Of a stretch of 64,000 nucleotides of DNA, positions 50,149 to 62,100 are shown in pieces (position 1 is the stretch's first letter; every line of letters starts with the position of its first letter). The DNA comes from Nematostella vectensis (lineage: Eukaryota; Cnidaria; Anthozoa; Actiniaria; Edwardsiidae). Made by a program: the position numbers and the translations under genes. Location: positions 9,325,719 through 9,389,718 of the forward strand of contig NC_064046.1 of the NCBI RefSeq assembly GCF_932526225.1, read 5' to 3'. Below the pieces are notes generated by a model. That model made no database searches and was not told the DNA's origin. It was given only the letters and a program-made list of their open reading frames with translations.

Positions 50149-53100
50149 ATGGGACTGGACGGTTCTGCTAGCTTAGGGTTTCTGGTACTCTTTACTTTGC
50201 TGTCTAGTCTAACCATTACGGGACATGCACAGACGATCGAGAGCGCTAGCGTGCCCGAAAATGAACCTGAGGGCTTTCGTGTGTTCTCGTTCCCTTCACC
50301 TCCTTCAAATGAGATCTATTCGTTCTTCAGGGCGCTCGACACTGCCTCGCAGAGCGCGCTGAGATTATTCGATATCTCCGAAGATGGAGTCGTAGTGACT
50401 AAGAATCCGTTGGTTTATACGGACGGCGAGGAGAACCTATACGTTCTCACGGTACTCAGGCGACAGCGCGGCATGACCGAAGGAGGGATTGCCTGGACAT
50501 TACGCATTACTGTCACCGATACGAACAATTTCCAGCCGACTTTTGGAGCCGATCTCTACTTGGGTTACATTGCCGAGGAGGCTGCACAAGGAACAACTGT
50601 CGGTGGGTTGGAAAAATGCCACGCAGAGGACAAGGATAGGAGTGGTATTGATAGATATGAGATCGTTAGTGGCAACGAGAGAGGGTATTTTGTGGCGGAG
50701 ACTAAAACTGTGGGCGCGCAGAAGTTCCTGGTGTTGAAGGCTACGAATACTAGGATTGTTCGTGATCCTGCAAGGCCAAGCATAACACTAACAGTGCGGG
50801 CCAATGACGGTGGGGGACTCCACGGTACTACTAGAATACAAATTGATATCCAGGACACGAATAACAACCCTCCAGTGTTTGAGAAGTCCGAGTATACAGT
50901 GACGGTTGGAGAAGATACACCGGTTATGACTTCCATTCTGAGAGTCCGCGCGAGGGACGCTGATATCGGTCGGAATGGGGGTATTTATTATTACCTGAGG
51001 AACACGCAAGACTTTACTATTGACGCTATCACTGGTGTGATCCGTCCCATCCGCATGTTGGACTTCCAGAGTGGCCAGCAGCGTACGCTTGAGGTGACTG
51101 CCCGGGACAGAGGATCGAGTCCCAAGGCTGCGAATGTAAACGTCCAAGTGACGATTCGCTCCGACATCTCGGGCTACCCCCCTGTCGTAGTGCCGTCCTC
51201 TTCCTCTGATAGAAACCGCCCTCCCGTATTCCCCGAAGGTTCGTCCTTTACTCTCAGTATTCGCGAAGATTTTCCAGTAAACGGAGCCATACAAGTTGTG
51301 AAAGCCAACGACCCAGATGCTGGCAGTACTAACGGGCAATTACGCTACTCTCTTAGCGGGAACAACAACTTTGCTATCGATAGCACCAGCGGGGTGGTGA
51401 CGCTACAAACCCAGCTAGAGTACAAGGGGAACCCAGCTCAGGATGTTATCGACTTGGTTGTGACTGCTACGGACCGCAATGGGCAAAGTGGAGCCCTCAG
51501 TGCGAGTGTTAACCTTAAGATAGAGGTCCTAGATGTGGACGACAATAATAACGCGCCCGTATTTAACCCTCAGCAGCTCGAGCTTACGGTGTCTGAGGAC
51601 TCAGCCGTCGGGAGGACAATCAGACGAGTGAGTGCTACTGACTCTGACGACGGGTCCGATGGGCAGGTTGTTTACTCCATCATTCAAGGCTCAGGGCTTG
51701 GAGTGTTTCAAGTTCAAGCTACAACGGGGGATTTGATAGTAGCTGCGCCTTTAGATCGTGAGAAAATGTCCTTTTATGATCTTGTTATCAAGGCCGAGGA
51801 CAAGGCAACCTTTCCGAAGTCATCAAATTTATACGTGATGGTTAAAATTCAAGATGTTGATGATCATTTTCCGCAGTTTACTCAACCTATGTATTACGCT
51901 AAAGCCCCGGAGAAATCTCCCGAGAATACTTTTGTGACTGTAGTAAAAGTAGTGGATCATGATCTGGGGGAATCTGTGTCTTATTCTATCACAGGCGCAA
52001 GTAGTTTCAAGATAGTGCCCACGAGTGGGCTTATTCTCACGACTGGACCAATAGACCTTACAACAGAACCCTCAACATACGAACTCGTTGTAACGGCAAC
52101 GAGTACAAACTATGGCACCACTAAGAGAGCTACCGGGCAAGTTAACGTGGAGATTACAAGCAAAACCGAGTCTCCGCCGGTGTTTAAAAACACCCCATAT
52201 GCCGTCTCTGTGCCGGAGAACCAGGGGAGCATTGCTAACTTAGTGTGCGTAGCTGCGATAGACACGAAAGGCCAGCCTGTGATTTACAGCATCGAATCGA
52301 GAGGGGAGCCGTTCGGGATCGACTCTAAATCCGGTAAGAATTAAAAGCTTATTTTTTAGCTCGTAATTAGTCCCGCAATCTCGGCGGGTTATCGTGTTAT
52401 TTGGTGGTCTTATCAAGATAAAACTCGCTCACTTTACCCTAGCTTTCATCGCCCTTTCATCGCGCTCCCGTCTGTGGAGAGTTTTATTTGTTTACACACA
52501 GACCTCCCAGGTCGTACTTGGAAGCCTTTTACGTGCTGTAGTAAGCCATTTGTATGTCGGATAACAATTTGCATGCACACTTTGTATCATTCGTTGTCTA
52601 TTTCGTGGTAGCGCATGGCCGGTAATTTTATTGCGGTTATGTTAACACTTTAGAAATCTTGAATTTCGCGAGAATATTCATAGAGCCAAAAACCACACAA
52701 GTATTTAATTACCCGTGACAAATTGAATGATAAAGACGCTTGGTAGAATTTCGGTTGTAAGAAAAACCTTTCTAACCATTTGGTTAATCGTAATTGAAGG
52801 GAATCGATTTTAGTTTTACATTCGACATCTTGGAGCCTTTGCTTGGCACACTTGGATTGGTATATATATCTTATATAGAATCAATCAACTTTTCTTAGCA
52901 ACCCAACCTAAACTATTCAACGTATTCTTGAAAGCTATGCCGATTCCTGTGGCAACTATCGTATTCCCGATGCTTATTTTATCTTTTCCCTCGCGGCGTT
53001 TTCAGATATTAAATTAATTAATCGTTATATTGTTAAACTCATTTCGGTACATGTGGAACACAAAACTAGCGCAATTGTTAAAATCTCTGGAAGCCATTTC

Positions 53101-56100
53101 GCTGCTTTACTTGGAACCCATTCAAGTGTGGATTGCTCGTTGTTTGCAAGCTTTGGTCCTCGCCAATTTTACACACTATTAATTTTTCCCTGTTCACATA
53201 CAAACTTATAATTATAACATGATTGGATTTGTGAATAATTTGGAAACCTGAAATAATTGTTACATAAAGAACTCGCGTTTTACAAAATTAGAAAAGCGGG
53301 TAATACATTTCTGTGCTTGATGACTCGCGTTTGTAATGGAGAGATTTTTTTAGCCGAAAGATATTCTAAAACTACTAAGTTCTCATGTCTTTTTGTACTC
53401 GTATTAATGTCAATCCGATATCAATCGGAATTGCACTAAAATAAAAAAAAAATCCCGAAATAGCGCTCAATATGAGCTTTCAGAAGTCCTTATTACGGAA
53501 GGCTGACGTTTTGTAAGCCTGAAAGCTTTTACAAGGTGCCACCTATGCTACAGCTGTTAATTGCTTTATAATTTATGGAATTCAGAAAATTGGTGGAATT
53601 TCTAAGGTTTGTCTAAAAGCAAACACGAGATATGAATTTTTTGGAGGTTTATCGAATTCAACCTTGATTTGTCCCATTTCCTGTTGTGAGATCGGTATCA
53701 CTGTTACCAATGTTATCGAGGAGATAAAATGGCACAAAGCCCAGTTTAGATGATAAGTTACATTATTACTAAAATCTAAGCATCACCAGTCTTGATATTG
53801 TTTCGTATTGAAAGTCATTTACAGTACAGCTAACAGCGTTGCTTAGGAATTCGTACTGTAAAAATTGAAAAGGATGCATTTAAAAGACGCATTTTTATTG
53901 ATACAATTACTGAAAGTCAATTCAATTTCGACGAGAAAGGCCAATAAAATAGCAATAAATACTAAGGAAGCTATCACGTGATTATTATAAATTGAAGGGC
54001 GTGCCAAATATTTTCCATAATGGTTTGATCCATTTGATTAAAAAAGTATATTGTTTTACTAGAAAAATACGTGGTGCTTTTGTAACAGTAAAGGCTCGAG
54101 TATACATGATACATACGTTTCCAAAAAAAGAAAAGGTTTGAAACTGAAACATTTTCGCCGAGATTTTTAATTTGTAAGAAAGTAGAGAGATATAAATAAT
54201 TAGTAGAAATAAAAATAATGTTGCTTTGGCTAAAAAGGTTTTATGGGACCAGGAAGAAAAGCCTTATAACCGCTGTCAAAACAATTTAAATTACATAGAG
54301 AATATTTTAAATCAAACCCTCGTCGAATGTACCCTTCCCCCTCTCTGGGCGGTTCAAGCTATTTTTGTTTACACTGGAGTTCAGAATTAAGGCGTAGAAA
54401 AACTTCCGTCCACAAAGCAAGCATAACACATTCCTTTACTGTACCCACTATTAGTAAAACAAAGGTAGTCCTGCTAAACCCATGACGCATGTGGGTTAAT
54501 CATCAGTCCTGCTATGTTTTGTATTGTTCAGCCCAGTGGGCAGTATTCCGGCATCCACCTTCGAGCACGCTAGACTAAGTGTAGAATAGAAAAATTGATT
54601 TCTATTACATTTTCCAGTTAATTCGAAAGGTTTACAAGTACGACTAAATTTTAAATCACTTCATTACAAGGAAATTTATGTATACGTACGCAGAATCGCT
54701 GCTTATGTAACACGACTCAAAGCAATTCAACTGTGTGACAGTTTGAGGATTACGTGAAACATATGCTATGGTCATGTAAACGTTTCACTCTAATTTTTCA
54801 CAAATGATAGGTAATGGTTTAATTGCTCACAGAGCAAAGGCTAACATAATCGCTTGTTAGGGGGCGACGAGGGATCCTACGAGGGAGGGTATCTCACATG
54901 ACTTCCTGTTTGACTTTCTCATCTCGAGCTGTTCTTCCGGTGGGAGAAAGACTGTTTACTGTACATTATGGCCCCAGAAATGAGGGTATGCACGCGAGAT
55001 ATTGGGCGTGTCTTTTGTTGTATATTCGATGTTATGACATGGTCGTTGACATACGGTATATATCTGGGCGTATGGGAAATCACCGTTGTTGCTTTTTTAA
55101 TTTGTGAGTGTAATAAGTTCAGGCTCGGAATTTTCTATTGTTCTTTCCATAGGATGTTGCGCTTTTTAGGCTCTGCTAGAAGGCTAGTGTCAGTCGCCAT
55201 CTTGTCATCGGAAAGCATTCGTTTCCATCGCCTGATTTGGGGAAGATATTACGATATGTTCGATTTAGCTCGATATATAAAGCATATGATTTTATGTTTA
55301 GGTGACTTCTTTGAGACTTTGCAACTTTGGATTTAAAAACAAAAACGTAAAAGGGAAAAATTGTGAAAAGAAGCATGCAAATGTTTCCACTTTTGTCTTC
55401 AAAAGCGTGAGCTAAAGTTTTTTGTGTCAACAGGGCGTTTTTCTTCCCTCCAGTCCTTCGACTATGAAACCGCTGACAAGTACCGCATACAAATCTCTGC
55501 ACAGAGCGGTACCGCCCCAAACATCATGACGTCATCATCTGATGTCGCCATCACGATCAAGGACGAGAAAGACCCCCCGCAGTTCAGCCAATCAGAGTAC
55601 AAGGTCTCGGTTCCTGAGGACGCTAGCGTGCGTTCGACCCTGTCACGTGGTATTCGTTTCGTGGACGAGGACACTCTAAGTACCCAGTTGGAGTGCTCGA
55701 TGGAGGAAATGACGTCACGAATCCCCTTGGATTACCTGTCGGTGGTGCAAGATGGCGGCGAGTGCAAGTTTGTCATCGAAAAGACTTTGGATACCTTCGT
55801 CGCGTCCAAGTTCACGTTTGATATGAAGGTACATCGACAGCGTCTTCCCCGCACTTTATTTAGTTTTATTTGTATTTCGTGAATACACAAACACCGAGAA
55901 AACTTACAAGTGTTTTGTATTAAACTTTAGGCCGATTTACACAGCACGTTTTAGTCGTATGCGACTTGCCTGCGACACCTCTACATTTCGCGTCGTAGAG
56001 TGAAAATCAGTCTACGATTCTGCTTTGATGCTCGACTACGAAAGTCGTGTGTAATTAAGGGCTAAGACATGTGGTAGGCAGGTCGCATACGACTAGACCT

Positions 56101-59100
56101 TGCTGTTTAAATCAGCCTTTCATGTGCTTTATATTCAACACGCCGCGCGCTTCCATGACCAATAAGCATGCAAGAATCACATATTTGATTGACATAAATC
56201 AAACTAAAGCCACCTTAATTGGCTAGCGCTTCCATGACAAATTAGCATACTAGAATCACATATTTGATTGACATAAATCAAACTAAAGCCACCCTGATTG
56301 GCTAGTAAAGCTTTGTAAAAGCGCGCGAAAATGCGATAGATTGCAGAGCGCGAAACGCTCGCGTTTACAGAGGTTGTTTCATAAGAAAACATCGAGGTAA
56401 CCGCAGACACCCTTAGATCGATCAAATTATCAAATTTTCTCGCACTGTCTTACAGTTTGCTTTAATAATGCGTAATTTCTATTCATTTCAGAGTCGATTG
56501 TATGCTATATTTTCAGGTAACGGATAAAAACTTTCCTGGGATGTTTGCAACCACCAAAGTCGAGGTTACCGTAACCGATACCAACACGTACACGCCCGTG
56601 TTCTCCCGCACGTCTTTCTGGGCGTCTAAACCGGACACTCTACCCACCGACACCAGCGTCATGCAGCTGTCAATCATTGACAAGGACATGGGCTCCCTTG
56701 GAGAGGTGACTTATCAGCTGATCGACCCAACAGTATCAGCAGGCGAGACCTCAGGGTGAGTACCTCGCTAAACCGGACAACGTGGACGGTTCGGGGTAAA
56801 CATTAGCCTAAAAGAACTCTGCTATATAGGACGTCGTAGTCCTTTGCGTTTTAGAAAATTTAGATGAATTACAGGATAAGATTTTATTGCATTCACCCTT
56901 GAAGATTGTCGATAAACCAGTCTTTTGTTATTGTTTACAATTGAAAATACATCGGTCAATTTGCAAGAAAACCATCCACGATTAAAGTCGGATACTTTAT
57001 TAATGATATTTGATTGAAAGTTTCTTTGTTTCTTGCTTGAATTAGCCGATGGAATGGTTCCTTGAGTCATTCGGTATGGTGCGGGAGCGTAAAATGGCTG
57101 CGTGATTGGCCTTCTTTAAAGAGGCTATGAGTTGAACGTAGGCGATGGTTAATCCAGAAATCTTTGGATATGAAACGAAAACTAGTTGTAGCATTTTTAA
57201 AAGTCCTTTTTGATCATCCTGCCTGATATAAAAGTGATAGTTTGATAGTGTGGTCCACGGGGGAAGTCCTTCACAAACTAGATGCGCAATTGATAACATC
57301 AACATTTAACTAATAATTTTCATAATACAAGCCCATCACGTGTAAAGACGAGCGTTTTCGTTCTATTTCAGGTATGATCGTTTCCGCGTCGACGACTCGG
57401 GGATGATAGAAAGCACGAATATCCTTACCGCTAACACTTTATACAAGCTGCAGGCCAAAGCGAAGGACGGAGGTGAGTATCATCTAAGTGTACCTCTATT
57501 CATTTTAGTAAAAAGTAGAAGATAGGTACTTGAGCCTATCTATTACCAATTTATACTTAGACCTATGTGGCCTCATTTTGTGAGAAAAAGCGTCTCCATC
57601 CTTGGGCCCTTTATTGAATTCTTGTTTTACTTCAGGTTCTCCAGAGCTCCAAACTTTTGGACCTTTGACTAAATTCTTGTCTCACTCCAGGCCCCCAAGA
57701 GCTCTATTCTTGGGACCTTAACAAATTCTTGTGTCACTCCAGGCCCCCCAGTGATCCATCCTTGGGCCTTTGATTAAATTCTTGTCTCACTCCAGGCCCC
57801 CCAGAGCTCCATCCTTGGGCCTTTGATTAAATTCTTGTGTCACTCCAGGTCCCCAGTGATCCATCCTTGGACCCTTGACTGTATTTTTGTCTTAAATCAG
57901 GTTCCCCAGCGCTTGAGGCGACCGTAGACGTGTTTATCTCGGTCTACCCCAGCAGTGACACGCCCGTCCGGTTTAGCCAGAATCCCTACTCCGCTTCCAT
58001 TGCCGAGAACTCCCCATTGAATACTGAGGTCTTCCGGGCAACTGCCACCAAATCTGGCTCTTCGTCTGGCATCGCATACAGCCTAGTAGGAGGGCAAATC
58101 GAGAATGGTAACACTATGTTCAGTATAGACTCTAGCGGGCGAGTGCTGCTACTCAGACAGTTAGATCGTGAGAGGACCAAGTCTTACAAGCTGTATGTTC
58201 GCGGCACATATACCGGGGGTTCGCTCACACTTGCCACGGATGTGGAGTGCTTGGTGACTGTCACTGATGTCAACGACAACACACCATTGTTCACATTTGA
58301 TCGCGTTAACAAGCAGTTTGTGGTGGACAACTATGCACCTGCCAACACGATCATCGCAACAGTAAGTCCTTCTATGTGTCTGCCCGTCTGTCTCTGTCCT
58401 TCTATGTGTCTTTCCGTCTATGTGTCTGTCCGTCTATGTGTCTGTCCGTCTATTTGTCTGTCCGTCTATGTGTCTGTTTGTCTGTTTCTGTCCGTCTATG
58501 TATTTGTCCGTCTGTGTGTCTGTCCATCTACGTGTCTGTTTGTCTTGTCTGTCTATCTATATCTGTCCGTCTATGTGTCTGTGTCTCTGTCCGTCAATGT
58601 GTCTGTCGTGTCTATTTGTCTGTGTCTGTCTATCTATATCTCTCCGTCTGTATGTCTATCCGTCTGTGTGTCTGTCCGTCCATGAGTCTGTCCTGCCATG
58701 TATCTGTCCGTCTGTGTCTCTGTCCGTCTATGTGTCTGGGTTCCTGTCGGTCTGTTTGTCTTTTCGTCTGTGTCTGTCTATATCTCTCCGTCTGTGTCTG
58801 CCCGTTAGTTCGTCTTTTCCTTCGTCCGTCTTTTCCTCCAACTATGTTTCCTGTCCTACCTATTTTTTCATGTAATTATGTTGCCCTTCTCTCTCTTTCC
58901 GTGGCGTATTTCTAGTTTTTGTTCTTGTGCTCATCTCTTTCCTCGTTTCCTAGCTACGAGCAGTGGACTCAGATGAAGGAGCCAACGCCCAGGTGACCAT
59001 GAGTATCCAGGGCACAGTGCCGTCCAACGCTCCCTTCACCATAGACACGCCTTCCAACGTACTCAAGACAACAACCAAGCTCTCGTAAGTGACGAAATAC

Positions 59101-62100
59101 AGACTTTTTTTTGTTATTCTTTGAAATTAGTGCCGAGCCCCAAACTTTCAAACAAATCCCTGCCTACCCAGTTTCCCGAACACTCGGCTTCCAAGTGCCG
59201 ATTCCCGATCTCTCGACTTCCAAGTGCCGATTCCAGAACTCTCGACCTCCAAGTTCACAACGGACTTCCGAGTGCCGACCCCCGAAATTGACTTGACTCC
59301 TAAATCCCAAATCTCGAACTGCCGTACCCCTTTTCCGAACTCCCCCGATGGCTTATTGATTAAGTGTTGATAAATGTTTCCCCTTTTTTTTAAAGTGAAA
59401 CTCAACGAAATTGAACCCCGTATGGGTGAATATTTTGCTAAATGATCTAAATATATTTTCTAGAACTGTTATCGACTATCAAATCACTGTGCGCGCTACA
59501 GATAAAGGTTCCCCACCTCAGTACAGCGAAACCACAGTCATCGTCAAAGTGCTAAACATCCAGACTCCACCGGTTTTTGGACAGGCCAAATACACTGTGG
59601 ACGTGCAAGAGAACACGAAAGTCGGACAACAGGTGACGGAACCGGACATTCATAAAATCAATCCCATTTGTTGGGTGTGGGATATTTGTTTAGCATAGTA
59701 GTAAAGTGCGTGAAAGAGGTGATGTTTTAATGATAGGCGCGGTAGCTAAATGGTGCAGGCTTTTCTTTGCTCAAATTAGTTCTTAGAATCCGGGTCAGGT
59801 CAACGATTATTTTTTGTTTCGAGGTTTAACCACCATACTTATTACATATGACTTAGATTCATTAAACAGCCCTTGTTAGCAACACCTCGAAATATCTCAA
59901 AATAACCATTTATTAACCAAAAACAATAGAAAATATCGCAATGGCTTCCTCAAAACAGCCGATGGAAATGGATGCTTTTTCACACTTGGTACTTTGCTAG
60001 AATGACAAAATGGCGGCTGGCAGAGGCTGTTTAAGCGTTGTCTTCGGCTTTGGCCCCTTGAGCGCGTGTCACTCCCCCTAATGTTATTATTGACACATAT
60101 TGTCGCAAATAATATTGATACAAATAATAACGCTTTTTGTCTCGCAGGTTATCAGTGTGAAGGCAACATACGGGGACTCAAACGCCCTACTACAGTACTC
60201 GTTTGTTTCTGGTAACCTAGGCGACGCATTCTGTATTGACAGCTCTGGTCAGATCACGGTTGCACAGCCACTCGACAGGGAGGTGTTGCCTAGTTACACG
60301 TTACGCGTTCGTGTGGCGCTCGGGAATAACGAAGACTTCACAGAGGTTGTCGTGTCTTTAACGGACATCAACGACGACTCTCCTACCTTCACGAAGTCGG
60401 TTTACGAGTTTTTCGCTAATGAGGATATTAGTAAGTATCATGTTTGTTGTGATCAGAAGGGGACATCCAGAATTTTTTTTTTTCAAATATTTTATTAATG
60501 TTCACCACATTCTCTGGCGTAACGGGCGCTGTGCTTATTTTGGCTTGAATTTGCCACCAAAAAGGTCACGTGATCTCTTAGCGCAAGTCCCCTATTCGTA
60601 AGGGAAGCCATTGCTGTTTTGTTATTTCACAGACGTGTCATGTCTATTAGTAAAAAAAGCTCGCTTTAGGCTTCCTTTTTAACCTCTTTCTCTTCTCGTT
60701 CCGGCACACGCCATTCAGGGCAGATAGATTCGCTTCTCTCAGGTTCCTCACCCTCTTTCTCTTACCAACCGGTTCCGCTACACGCCCATTTGTAGGGATA
60801 AGCTCGCTTTATCCAGGTTCTTCTCTGTTTTACAGGTTCAGGCACGTCTATCGGGAAAGTAGCGGCGACGGATCGTGATAGCGGCTCACACGGTCAGATC
60901 TCCTACAGGTTCCTCTACGCCTCTGATATCCAGAGCATGGACAAGTTTGACCTCGACCAGACAACAGGAATCATCTCTCTGGCCTCCGGGAAAAGTCTGG
61001 ACTATGAGGATATCAGTATGCATGTGCTCTTTGTTAGAGCGGAGGATAACGGTGCTAATAAGCTTAGTGGTACGTAATACTTAGGGATATATTGGGTTAA
61101 CTTTTTTTTCTTGCGGTTGTAAATGATAAATGTTGGTGTTCTTTTGGAGGTTGTATCGTACGGTAATGGGTACCTACTAAAAGGTGGTTCTGCTATAAAA
61201 GCGAAACTCCTTACTTATTGATTGAGGAAGAAGCGAAATAATGAGAGCTCAGCATATTTTTCCCAAACAATTACTTAGTAAGCATTTGCCTGAGTCATGC
61301 CGAAAGATAGATATTGATTTGGTGTCCAAAAAGTAATGAATTAAAATAAAATAGTATTTATATTGCCATGTTTTAAAAGCGCTTCACATTTAAAATCCCA
61401 ATAAATATTATGAATGTCCATTTTGGGACTGAGGAACACAAGCTTCTATAGTAAGCTCACATACGTTCAACAAGTCAAATTCAGAAAAAAAAAAACGATA
61501 AATAAATACACGTCTCGACCGTGAATCGAACACGTTTCAGCATTAACGCTAATCTGGTCACTTGCGGATTTTCGACACCCGGAAGCGGCTCGCATTCCAA
61601 TGTCTGCCCTCCCGATAGTTTGTCTTTACCAAAAATAACATTGCTTTATTGTTTTCTAGCAATCGCCGAGGTCCGCATCTACCTAAGGGACATCAATGAC
61701 AACGATCCTAAGTTCTCGGCGGCTTCGTACCACGCTAAGCTCTCACTGGACGCTCCTGTCCTCGAGCACGTTGTGCAAGTCACAGCTACTGACCTGGACA
61801 CAGCAAATAACGGACGAATTCGTTACTCGATCGTGGCGGGAAATCAAGAGGGCGCTTTCCAGGTCCTCACGGACAATGGGCTCATCCGAGTTGCCAAGTC
61901 TCTCACCACAGGTAACCCATCTCTCGACATTAAAATATCGGCTAACAGAACTTTTTATTGGGTTTTAGGAATTCACGATATGGCTCACAGAGCCCTTTCT
62001 TGCTCTATAGGTATTCACGATTTCGCTCATAGAGCTTTTTCATTCTCTATCAACAGTGTATGTAGACGCGTATGATTCAGCTAGCGGTACATCGGATTGT

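Noticed and set aside
50489-51339. Alternative open frames overlapping the cadherin first exon
   Set aside because: They are shadows of a strongly coding frame with clear cadherin motifs.
58361-58915. Long cysteine-rich SVCLSVYVS-like open frames
   Set aside because: They translate a pyrimidine-rich repeat after the cadherin exon 5 donor and break the cadherin fold.
61505-61600. tRNA-like T-arm on the minus strand (GTGTTCGATTCACGG)
   Set aside because: A matching acceptor stem and D arm could not be found; at most a decayed tRNA-derived fragment.
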